A stretch of DNA of 49,485 nucleotides. Origin: Candidatus Zixiibacteriota bacterium. Lineage in GTDB: Bacteria > Zixibacteria > MSB-5A5 > GN15 > FEB-12. A model generated the notes under the pieces. The model was given only the letters and a program-made list of their open reading frames with translations, did no database searches and had not been told where the DNA came from. This document shows, piece after piece, positions 1-7,351 of the stretch. The number at the start of each line of letters is the position of its first letter. Position 1 is the stretch's first letter. The stretch lies in the NCBI GenBank assembly GCA_034003725.1, contig JAVEYB010000003.1, positions 1 to 49,485 on the forward strand. The letters are read 5' to 3'. The position numbers were made by a program, and so were the translations under genes.

Positions 1-320
1 TGACCTGGGTATAGGTGTACCGAACTCCCAAACGAAATATCTCCGTGCCCGTGACCTTGGTCACGGTGAACCGACCTCCCAAACGAAAAATCTCCGTGCC
101 CGTGACCTTGGTCACGGTGAACCAACCTTCCAAACGAAAAATCTCCGTGCCCGTGACCTCGGTCACGGTGAACCAGCCTCCCAAACGAAAAATCTCCGTG
201 CCCGTGACCTCGGTCACGGTGAACCAACCTCCCAAACGAAAGATCTCCGTGCCCGTGACCTTGGTCACGGTGAACCAACCTCCCAAACGAAAAGCGAACC
301 GACCGCGACCAGGGTCGCGG
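1..320. repeat. 51-bp tandem repeat with a hairpin in every unit
   Basis: Five close copies of a 51-bp unit start about 41, 92, 143, 194 and 245. A degraded copy lies at 1-40 and a divergent one at about 296-320. Each good unit contains a perfect 8-bp inverted repeat, CCGTGACC-(TT or TC)-GGTCACGG, at 49-66, 100-117, 151-168, 202-219 and 253-270. The last element at 303-320 reads CCGCGACC-AG-GGTCGCGG, so one base pair has changed on both arms and the stem is intact. The unit is 17 codons long and leaves one frame open by arithmetic, but no ribosome site or protein family supports a gene. There is no terminator T-run. The array probably continues upstream of the window. Confidence 0.9.
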
Positions 321-687
321 GCACAAGGTCAAACCTCCGCCGAGTCACCAGGACTCCTGAATTTCCGGCACACCCCTCTCACACTTTCCCTACCACCTCG
401 ATGGAAAAAATGCCCGCTCCCCCTTTACAAAGACTTCTCTCACACAGGGTGCAAGAACGATGGAACTTTGGTATCGCGACAGATCGTCAAAAACCTGCGT
501 TTACAGCAGTTTTTCCCCTGCCGGACATCAAGATCGGGGGAAGGGGAAGAAATGGGTCCCCCTAAAAATGACAAAACAAAGCCATTTCCCCGTAACCCCC
601 TCGCATTCACGTTTGTACAATGACTTTTTTATTTTTCGGAGAAATCGTGATGTTAGATGCGCCCGATTGGTCAATCCGAATCCGCAC
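321..687. other. non-coding stretch, nothing recognised
   Basis: This 367-bp stretch lies between the tandem repeat and the end of the minus-strand acyltransferase gene. The short open frames here have no ribosome site and unconvincing composition. There is a purine-rich tract around 535-560 and a T-rich tract around 622-640, but no clear terminator hairpin for the neighbouring gene. Confidence 0.5.
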
Positions 688-1884
688 TCAGCGCCCGCGC
701 AGCCGCTGAACGGCTCTGCGAAGCGGCGTGATTCGTTTCAGACGTTCCTTCAGTCCGAACAACGCGCCGACAACCCGCCCGCGCAGGCTCGGACTGAACG
801 CAATTGTCTCGTACGCATGCGTCTCTTGAGTCGCAAAGCGGTACTTGTAGCCCGAATCCCAGGGGAATAGATGCAGAAGCGCGATCTCCGGATAGTTCTG
901 CATGCAGTCGCGAATCACTTCCCGAAGCAGGTTGTTCGACGGCGACGTCTCATGATAGGTTTCGTCGTATGCGGCCTTGAGATAATGCAGCGTGCCGCCG
1001 TCAACATAGCCGAACGCGGCGGCAATCGGGTGGTCGTTGATTTGGAGCTCAAACAGGTGAAGTGCATCCTGCTCGGCCAGCAACCGAACAAATGCCTCAT
1101 AGAACCGCCGGCATCGCGCGTCACACCGGGCAATCGATGTTCCGTTGCGCCCTTTCCATCCGGCGTCCTCGATTCCCACCAGCACCTGCCACGCCGCGAC
1201 TGCCTCCGCACCCTGCCGATGCACGTACCGGGGTTCGCCGAGATTATTCAGCCGCTCGCCGGTCCGACGAAACATGCGGCGCGCCTCGCGCGACAACCCC
1301 GCGATATACTGCTCGAAGTCCTGATCGAGATCCGTGATAAAGGTCGGCTCCGCGCGCTGTGCGAACCGCAGGTTGAAGCGCTTCAACAGCTCGCTGTGAA
1401 GCAGCGGCTCCGGGCGCTCGAACGAATACGCGAACTCGTAATCGACCAGATCCCAGTCGGACTCGTGATCGACCAGTTCACGCACCAGCCGTTCCGCGAA
1501 CGCAGCCTCGTAGCCCGGCACGATCAGCGGTTCCGCGTGCAGACAATGCGAGTTCGTGAGGCCGGTGAGCACTCTGATGCCGTGGCGGTTCGACAGCGTC
1601 ATCGGCAATATGCCGATCACCCGCTCCGAGTCGGCGATCTGGAACAGCCGCACGTGCGATGGCTCGGCGAACGTCTCGTACCAGAGCCGCGCATACTCGA
1701 ACGATCGAAGCGGCGACGGTTGAACCAGCGTCGCCTGGAGCTCCGACCACGCCTCGCGTACCGTGTCCATGTCCGCGAGATTTCGGACGACCGTCGTGCG
1801 GGCCGGTCCGCGACGGTCAATTGTCCGTACGCCGACTGCCGGCGGGCCTGCCGCTACCGGTTCGTGTTCCAGTTTGTCGCTCAT
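688..1884 (-). CDS. GNAT-fold acyltransferase, BioF2-like/CelD (Acetyltransf_6) family
   Basis: The 398-residue protein resembles the BioF2-like/CelD acetyltransferases related to the FemAB fold, which transfer acyl or aminoacyl groups in envelope or exopolysaccharide assembly. The central part (about residues 190-345) has the typical course: a basic stretch with SREARRMFRRTGERL, a long helix, then beta strands around LHLFELQINDHPIAAAFGYVDG and a tyrosine-rich segment (LKAAYDETYHE). The C-terminus is basic (LKERLKRITPLRRAVQRLRGR). No signal peptide is seen, so it should be cytoplasmic. The start was set at the ATG at 1884, preceded by GAGAGGGG ten bases upstream; the frame stays open 60 codons further but without a ribosome site. 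The substrate cannot be read from the sequence. It is transcribed alone. Confidence 0.75.
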   Translation of the reverse strand: MSDKLEHEPVAAGPPAVGVRTIDRRGPARTTVVRNLADMDTVREAWSELQATLVQPSPLRSFEYARLWYETFAEPSHVRLFQIADSERVIGILPMTLSNRHGIRVLTGLTNSHCLHAEPLIVPGYEAAFAERLVRELVDHESDWDLVDYEFAYSFERPEPLLHSELLKRFNLRFAQRAEPTFITDLDQDFEQYIAGLSREARRMFRRTGERLNNLGEPRYVHRQGAEAVAAWQVLVGIEDAGWKGRNGTSIARCDARCRRFYEAFVRLLAEQDALHLFELQINDHPIAAAFGYVDGGTLHYLKAAYDETYHETSPSNNLLREVIRDCMQNYPEIALLHLFPWDSGYKYRFATQETHAYETIAFSPSLRGRVVGALFGLKERLKRITPLRRAVQRLRGR

Positions 1885-2522
1885 AACTTCTATGCCCCTC
1901 TCAGGCTGCACATGCGCACAGACATCGCGCCTGTACCCATCCGTTCCTGGCCGGTTTCGTACCGCATTGCGTACACCTCCCCGACCTTTCCTCCAATCGA
2001 GTCGCCGATCCCAGCCGATAGAATGAGAATCGACCCGACAGCACCTCGAATCTGGTTCGCACACCGATGCTCGTCGGGTTCAGGCAGAAGACCAGTCCCC
2101 GTTTGGTCAACAATCGTCCCAGCCCTGCAGCAAGTTAACTTTCCGCCTGCCGTAGTGCCGTACGTACCGCGTCGAAGGTGTCAATCAATGACGTGTGCAG
2201 CCCTGAATCCCTCTAAGTAACATAGTGTGTTTTGTCCAGATTACAAGAACTCTTTTTGATAACTTCTTATACCTCTCCGAAGCGCAACCACATGTCGTTT
2301 CGATGGTTACCAGTCGTCATCTTGACGTCCGCAAGCCCCAATATCGACGGCATAGAGTTCGAAAGGGACTCGATAGACAGATTCTGCCCCGCCGAAACCG
2401 ACTCCGCTGCCCGGGAAAAGCCGTGAAAATCGGCCCGTTCCATCGATTCTTATCAGTTTATCGGCTGTTACCGCTCCGGCGTTAACGACACCGGTTCAAC
2501 GAGAGCGCACCCAAGTGCGGGA
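1885..2522. other. long intergenic gap between divergent genes
   Basis: About 640 bp lie between the acyltransferase (minus) and the EamA transporter (plus). Several frames are open on both strands but none has a ribosome site or a recognisable protein. The part around 2210-2280 is AT-rich and could hold the acyltransferase promoter (a weak minus-strand TTGTAA/TATGTT pair), which would imply a leader of more than 300 nt. I could not identify a structured RNA. Confidence 0.4.
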
Positions 2523-2551
2523 TTGACTGATCACCGGGAAACGCGTATGTA
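2523..2551 (+). promoter_or_regulatory. sigma70-type promoter of the EamA transporter gene
   Basis: TTGACT (2523-2528), a 17-bp spacer and TATGTA (2546-2551). The -10 ends five bases before the ATG at 2557, so the transcript would begin at or next to the start codon (leaderless). This is inferred from consensus matching only. Confidence 0.5.
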
Positions 2552-2556
2552 TGGCC

Positions 2557-3462
2557 ATGCTGTCGCGACTGAAACTGCTCTTCTGCGTCGTCATCTGGGG
2601 CTGGACCTTCGTCGCCACCAAAGTCGTGCTGTCCTACGTGACCCCCGTCGAACTTCTGGGGCTTCGCCTGCTCCTCGCGCTTCCCGTTCTCCTCGCAGTC
2701 GTTCGACTCAAACGCATCCGATTCCGCTTCGGCCTTCGCGATTCGGGCAAGGTCGCTCTTGGATCGGCGATCATCACGGCACACTTCCTGATACAGATCA
2801 CCGGACTGCAGTATACCTCGGCCACCAACACCGGCTGGATCATCTCGATCACGCCGCTGGTACTGGCTGTTCTCTCATTCCTGTTTCTGAACGAGCGGCT
2901 GGGAATAAGAGAGTATGCCGGTATCGCGGTCGCAACGGCGGGAATCCTGCTGCTGGTATCACACGGCAATCTGTCGAGTTTCGAGTGGCTATCGAGTGTT
3001 GGCGATTGGCTCGTACTGGCTTCGGCGCATACCTGGGCTCTGTATACAATCGCGACTCGCGACCTCTCCAGGGCGCACAACCCGCTGGCGCTGACCTTCG
3101 CGGTCCTGGCGCCCGCCGGGCTGATGATACTCGGCTACATGGCCGTCACCTCGGACTGGGAGAGATTTCTGCATCTGCCGGCCGATGCCGTGGTTGCGCT
3201 CTTGTTCCTCGGCGTGCTTGGGCTGGCGATCGCCCACTGGTTCTGGCAGGAGGGTGTTGCTGATATCGGCGCCGCCCGAGCCGGCATTTTCCTCTACCTG
3301 GAACCGGTCGCCACTACCGTACTCGCCGTTCCGTACCTCGGGGAGCAATTCACCTGGGCGACTGCCCTCGGCGGCCTGGCGGTCCTGGGCGGCGTCTACT
3401 TCGGACAGCGGCGACGCAAGCCGAAGCGGGCCGCCGTATCGATTGCCGCTGATGACCATTAA
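2557..3462 (+). CDS. EamA/DMT-superfamily membrane transporter
   Basis: A 301-residue, very hydrophobic protein with about ten membrane segments arranged as two tandem EamA halves. The first begins at the N-terminus (FCVVIWGWTFVATKVVL). The second begins near residue 150 (WLVLASAHTWALYTIATRD). The conserved loop GLQYTSATNTGWIISITPL and the pattern FLNERLG fit the drug/metabolite transporter superfamily, whose members export amino acids or other small metabolites at the inner membrane. The substrate cannot be assigned. The start is ambiguous between ATG 2551 and ATG 2557. I prefer 2557 because the predicted -10 element covers 2546-2551. The gene is monocistronic, with a hairpin directly after its stop. 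Confidence 0.85.
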   Translation: MLSRLKLLFCVVIWGWTFVATKVVLSYVTPVELLGLRLLLALPVLLAVVRLKRIRFRFGLRDSGKVALGSAIITAHFLIQITGLQYTSATNTGWIISITPLVLAVLSFLFLNERLGIREYAGIAVATAGILLLVSHGNLSSFEWLSSVGDWLVLASAHTWALYTIATRDLSRAHNPLALTFAVLAPAGLMILGYMAVTSDWERFLHLPADAVVALLFLGVLGLAIAHWFWQEGVADIGAARAGIFLYLEPVATTVLAVPYLGEQFTWATALGGLAVLGGVYFGQRRRKPKRAAVSIAADDH

Positions 3463-3495
3463 AATGGTCGCCCGGCAGATTCAACGGGCGACCAT
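3460..3495. terminator. terminator between convergent genes
   Basis: Perfect 11-bp stem ATGGTCGCCCG / CGGGCGACCAT (3464-3474 and 3485-3495) with a 10-nt loop. On the minus strand it is followed by TTTTAATGG, so it best terminates the PTS EIIA gene. It may also end the EamA transcript, whose stop codon it abuts. The left arm can alternatively pair with GACCAT at 3453-3458. Confidence 0.75.
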
Positions 3496-3706
3496 GAACG
3501 GTGTGGGGGTAAACACACGGGGATGAGGTCTACCGGAGCAGCCCACCACCGATTGTCCGGTCGGCGGGACCTGCTTTCTTTGACGGATTTTATCTTCGAG
3601 CTTCGCTCGGTAAGTGATGGACGATCCTCCCGCCGGATTGTGTAAAGGAATTGATCGCGCGCCTCAGTGTCGCGGCGCACATGTCCACTACCACTATAGC
3701 CGCCGG

Positions 3707-4207
3707 CTATTCCATCGAGCGAACGAGGCGGATGATTTCGCCGGGAGATTGCGCGTTCATGAGATCGCTGCGGAATGACTCGTACTGCAGCATCCCGGCC
3801 AGCGTCTTGAACGCCTTGAGATAAAAGTTGTCGTCGTATGGCGGGGCCGCCATGACAAAGAACATATGAGTGGGCTGATTATCCAGCGAGTCAAAATCGT
3901 AGCCGACGGTCGAGCGGGCGAATGCCAGCATGAACTCCTTGGCCTGCAACGACCGGATGTGCGGGATTGCAATTCCATAGCCGATTGCAGTCGTCGCCTT
4001 GCGTTCGCGATTCACGAAATCGATCAGCAATTTGGTCTCGTTGCCGACCCGATTGTCGGCGGCCAGCAGTTGCACCAGCTCACCAAGCACCTTTTCTTTG
4101 GCGTTCTGACGCCACTTTTCACGCGATGCGCCTTCTTCGGGCGGCTCGATGACGGTCGTCAGCTCCAGCTTGACCAGCTTTTCTGTCAGATAGCGCGAAA
4201 GATTCAT
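3707..4207 (-). CDS. PTS EIIA-type (PtsN-like) phosphocarrier domain protein
   Basis: A single-domain protein of 166 residues matching PTS_EIIA type 2 (fructose/nitrogen class). The phospho-accepting histidine is His83 in AIGYGIAIPHIRS, followed by the typical strand FMLAFARS and the segment FFVMAAPP. Members either pass phosphate to a sugar permease or act as regulators (PtsN). No permease, EI or HPr gene lies nearby, which favours a regulatory role. The start at 4207 (MNLSRYLTEKL) was chosen because a promoter lies 65 bp upstream and the family begins there; no strong Shine-Dalgarno is visible. The gene converges on the EamA gene and shares its terminator. Confidence 0.85.
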   Translation of the reverse strand: MNLSRYLTEKLVKLELTTVIEPPEEGASREKWRQNAKEKVLGELVQLLAADNRVGNETKLLIDFVNRERKATTAIGYGIAIPHIRSLQAKEFMLAFARSTVGYDFDSLDNQPTHMFFVMAAPPYDDNFYLKAFKTLAGMLQYESFRSDLMNAQSPGEIIRLVRSME

Positions 4208-4271
4208 ACAGTCATTTATCGACAATTTAGTCCAGAACGTGCACCGTTCCGGCCCGTTTACTCGGACCCCC

Positions 4272-4301
4272 ACGATACGACCAACCCCGGTGCATTGTCA
4301 A
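4272..4301 (-). promoter_or_regulatory. promoter of the PTS EIIA gene
   Basis: On the minus strand TTGACA (4301-4296), an 18-bp spacer and TATCGT (4277-4272). It predicts a start near 4265 and a leader of about 58 nt. The -35 overlaps a 6-bp inverted repeat, CAAGTG-N7-CACTTG (4299-4317), a possible operator. Confidence 0.55.
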
Positions 4302-4391
4302 GTGCCGGCGACACTTGCATGCGGCGGACCGCCTCGGTCAGGGCCGCGCTGCCCACCACCGCCGCGTATTTGCAGGCGGCCGATGAGCCAC

Positions 4392-4420
4392 TTGACTTTT
4401 CCGGTACGCAGAATGATATT
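4392..4420 (+). promoter_or_regulatory. promoter of the aspS operon
   Basis: TTGACT (4392-4397), 17-bp spacer and GATATT (4415-4420). The predicted start near 4427 gives a leader of about 85 nt before aspS. It is divergent from the EIIA promoter 90 bp away. Confidence 0.5.
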
Positions 4421-4511
4421 CGGGCCACCATGAGCCTATCCGGTGATGTCTCAATCCACGGCTGCCTTCTGCCGATAATTTAATGAACAGCAAACAGTTA
4501 ATGAGGAGCCT

Positions 4512-6344
4512 GTGCCACCCTTCCTAAGCCTGAAACGAACGCACACCTGCGGCCAGTTGCGGCCCGCCGATATCGACACGCCTGTCCGCCTCAACGGCTG
4601 GGTGGCCGGCTACCGAAATCTCGGCGGCTTGATGTTTTTTGATCTCCGTGACCGATACGGAGTTACTCAGGTAGTGGTCAATCCCGAGACTCTGGAGAAG
4701 GACATGCTCGCCGCGGCGGAGCGAACCAGATCGGAATTCGTCGTCGCTGTTGTTGGCCATGTCAGAAAGCGCCCGGACGGAACCGCCAACCCCAAGCTTG
4801 CCACCGGGGAAGTTGAAGTGGTCGCGGATCAGTTCCACATTCTTTCCGAATCGCGCACCCCGCCGTTTGAGGTTGCCGATCAGACCAACGTCAATGAAAC
4901 CCTCCGTCTTGAGTATCGTTACCTTGATCTCCGCAGGGCTCCGCTCCAGCGCGCCTTGCGTATGCGGCATCAGGCGACCATGGCGGTGCGCACCTATTTC
5001 GACCGAAACGGCTTCTATGAAATCGAGACGCCCCTTTTGATGCGGTCCACGCCCGAGGGCGCTCGCGATTACGTTGTCCCGAGCCGCGTCTCGAAAGGCA
5101 AGTTCTACGCGCTGCCGCAGTCGCCGCAGCTGCTCAAGCAGATCCTCATGATCTCGGGTTTCGATCGCTATTTTCAGATCGCCCGGTGTTTGCGCGACGA
5201 AGACCTGCGGGCCGACCGTCAGCCGGAGCATACCCAGATCGATGTCGAGATGTCGTTTGTGACACCCGACGACGTATTTGCAGTGATTGAAGGCATGCAA
5301 AAAGAGCTGTTTCGAGCAGTCCTCGATATCGATATCGAAACACCCTTTCCACGATACACCTTCGACGAAGTCATGAATCGATGGGGAATCGACAAGCCCG
5401 ACCTGCGTTTCGGCATGGAGATAGTTGACCTGACTGATATTGCAGGCCAAAGCGACTTCAAGGTGTTTGCCGACAACGTCCGCTCGGGTGGCGTCGTGAA
5501 GGGCATCGTGCTGAAAGGCGGGGCGTCCTACTCGCGAAAGCAGATTGATGACCTCACCGAGCTGGCGAAAAAGCACGGAGCCGGCGGGCTGGCGTATATT
5601 CTGCGATCCGAGGGCCAGGACAAGTCGCCCATCCTGAAGTTCATCGGCGAGGACGTCAAAAACCGAATGTGCGATCGTGCGGGAGCCTTGGCGGGCGACG
5701 CGCTGTTTATCATATCGGACAGAAGACTGCGCACCGAAAGCATCTTGGGGCAGCTCCGCCTGCATCTCGGGCGCGTGCATGATCTTGTCGACAGAAGCCA
5801 GTTCCGGTTCCTGTGGGTAACGGACTTTCCGCTGCTCGATTATAACGAAGAGGAACGGCGATGGGACGCCATGCATAATATCGTCTCTCATCCGCACGAG
5901 ACCGATCTTCCCTTGATCGACGAAGGGTTCTCGTCGACTCTGCCGGGCACCGACCTGAATCACCCCTGGCGTCGCGCCCGGGCGATGCAGTATGATCTTG
6001 TGGTGAACGGGTGGGAGATCGCCTCTGGCGGGCAGCGAATCAACCGAAGTGAACTGCAGAAGAAGATTCTGGCGATTCTGGGTATCGACAACAACCGGGC
6101 GGAGAGGATGTTCGGTTTTCTGCTTCGCGCGCTCGAATACGGCGCGCCTCCGCACGCGGGCATTGCCCTCGGTCTGGACCGGCTGGTCACACTGATGGGC
6201 GGATATGAGTCCATTCGCGACGTCATCGCATTCCCGAAAACGGCTAACGCCTCGTCGTTGATGGACGGCTCCCCGTCCGAAATCGAGCCGTCGCAACTCG
6301 AAGAACTGGGGCTGCAAATTGTAGCGAAGGAGACCTCGGCTTAG
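4512..6344 (+). CDS. aspS: aspartate--tRNA ligase
   Basis: Class II aminoacyl-tRNA synthetase that charges tRNA-Asp (or Asp/Asn in organisms lacking AsnRS) with aspartate. The 610 residues match the bacterial type. An N-terminal OB-fold anticodon domain occupies about residues 1-105 (LNGWVAGYRNLGGLMFFDLRD). Class II motif 2 is seen near 220-250 (FQIARCLRDEDLRADRQPEHTQ). A GAD insertion follows near 290-420. Motif 3 is near 555-565 (GIALGLDRLVTLM), followed by AFPKTANASSLMDGSPSE. It begins with GTG at 4512 behind AGGAG only three bases away; there is no better start in frame. It leads an operon with phoH two bases downstream. Confidence 0.97.
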   Translation: MPPFLSLKRTHTCGQLRPADIDTPVRLNGWVAGYRNLGGLMFFDLRDRYGVTQVVVNPETLEKDMLAAAERTRSEFVVAVVGHVRKRPDGTANPKLATGEVEVVADQFHILSESRTPPFEVADQTNVNETLRLEYRYLDLRRAPLQRALRMRHQATMAVRTYFDRNGFYEIETPLLMRSTPEGARDYVVPSRVSKGKFYALPQSPQLLKQILMISGFDRYFQIARCLRDEDLRADRQPEHTQIDVEMSFVTPDDVFAVIEGMQKELFRAVLDIDIETPFPRYTFDEVMNRWGIDKPDLRFGMEIVDLTDIAGQSDFKVFADNVRSGGVVKGIVLKGGASYSRKQIDDLTELAKKHGAGGLAYILRSEGQDKSPILKFIGEDVKNRMCDRAGALAGDALFIISDRRLRTESILGQLRLHLGRVHDLVDRSQFRFLWVTDFPLLDYNEEERRWDAMHNIVSHPHETDLPLIDEGFSSTLPGTDLNHPWRRARAMQYDLVVNGWEIASGGQRINRSELQKKILAILGIDNNRAERMFGFLLRALEYGAPPHAGIALGLDRLVTLMGGYESIRDVIAFPKTANASSLMDGSPSEIEPSQLEELGLQIVAKETSA

Positions 6345-6346
6345 GC

Positions 6347-7333
6347 ATGCAACCAGATTACGACGAGAAGAAGATCGGCACGTTTACGCCTGGCGATATT
6401 GATCAGCGGCTTTTGTTCGGGCAAAACGATTCCTTTCTCCGCATGATCGAAAGCCGCTTTCTCAGCCGTATCGTTGCGCGCGGCGAACGCATCCAGGTGG
6501 AGGGACCGCCGGAGGAAGTGGAGCAGATACTCCGGTTGCTGACCGATCTGACCACCCGCATCAAGCAGGGCGAAGTAATCACCGAGCAGTACCTCAACTA
6601 CGCCATCGGAATGATCCGCCAGAACGGTCTCGGTCCGGCGGCGTCGATTTCCACCGAAGCCCTGTTGACCAGCGCGCTCAAGAAAGCGATCAAACCGAAA
6701 ACGATCGGGCAGACGCGATATGTCGAGGCCGTCGACCAAAACGATCTGGTGTTTGCGATCGGCCCGGCCGGCACGGGGAAGACCTATCTCGCCGTCGCGA
6801 TGGCTGTCGCCGAACTGAAGACCAAGCGGGTCAACCGGATCGTCTTCGCGCGGCCCGCCGTCGAAGCAGGCGAGTCGCTGGGATTTCTGCCCGGCGATGT
6901 CCGCGCCAAAGTAGATCCGTACCTTCGCCCGGTCTACGACGCACTGTACGACATGATGCAGCCGGACAAAATCGCCAAGCTGCTCGAAATGGGCGTTATC
7001 GAAATAGCTCCGCTCGCGTTTATGCGTGGTCGGACGCTCAATGAGGCGTTTGTGGTTCTTGACGAAGCCCAGAACACTACGACCGCTCAGATGAAGATGT
7101 TTCTCACCCGTATCGGAGAAAAATCGAAAGCGGTCATCACGGGCGATGTCACGCAGGTCGATTTGCCCGACAAAAAGACTTCCGGCTTGATCACCGTGCA
7201 GAAGATCCTGAAAAACATCAAAGGAATCGAGTTCATTCACCTGACGGAGAAGGATGTCATCCGTCACCGGCTCGTCCAGCAGATCATCAGCGCCTACGAG
7301 CGATACGAAGGCGCCCGGCGAAAGGATTCCTGA
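6347..7333 (+). CDS. phoH: PhoH-like ATPase (YbeZ type)
   Basis: A 328-residue PhoH-family P-loop NTPase. The Walker A motif GPAGTGKT is at residues 139-146 and the Walker B VVLDEAQN has Asp239-Glu240. A KH-like N-terminal segment precedes the ATPase domain, as in the YbeZ branch. Family members are RNA-associated ATPases or helicases linked to YbeY and ribosome RNA processing. Here ybeY lies two genes downstream, which supports that role. The ATG lies two bases after the aspS stop, so the two are translationally coupled. Confidence 0.93.
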   Translation: MQPDYDEKKIGTFTPGDIDQRLLFGQNDSFLRMIESRFLSRIVARGERIQVEGPPEEVEQILRLLTDLTTRIKQGEVITEQYLNYAIGMIRQNGLGPAASISTEALLTSALKKAIKPKTIGQTRYVEAVDQNDLVFAIGPAGTGKTYLAVAMAVAELKTKRVNRIVFARPAVEAGESLGFLPGDVRAKVDPYLRPVYDALYDMMQPDKIAKLLEMGVIEIAPLAFMRGRTLNEAFVVLDEAQNTTTAQMKMFLTRIGEKSKAVITGDVTQVDLPDKKTSGLITVQKILKNIKGIEFIHLTEKDVIRHRLVQQIISAYERYEGARRKDS

Positions 7334-7351
7334 TCCCGCAGGGAATGCCGC

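Noticed and set aside
1-320. CRISPR array
   Set aside because: The whole 51-bp unit is repeated without unique spacers, and no cas gene is near.
15-623. Open frame of 202 codons through the tandem repeat
   Set aside because: The 51-bp unit is a multiple of three, so any frame without a stop in one unit stays open. There is no ribosome site, and the downstream half is low-quality sequence without protein-like composition.
871-2220. Long plus-strand open frame opposite the acyltransferase
   Set aside because: It is antisense to a recognisable gene and rich in Arg, Pro and His as expected for a GC-rich shadow frame.
2225-2485. Possible small gene in the gap before the EamA transporter
   Set aside because: No ribosome site, no hydrophobic or domain pattern, and Arg-rich composition typical of chance frames.
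3459-3680. Minus-strand 73-codon frame between convergent genes
   Set aside because: It runs through the terminator hairpin and has no ribosome site or family features.
4524-6317. 597-codon minus-strand frame opposite aspS
   Set aside because: aspS is certain from its class II motifs; the antisense frame is an artefact of codon bias.
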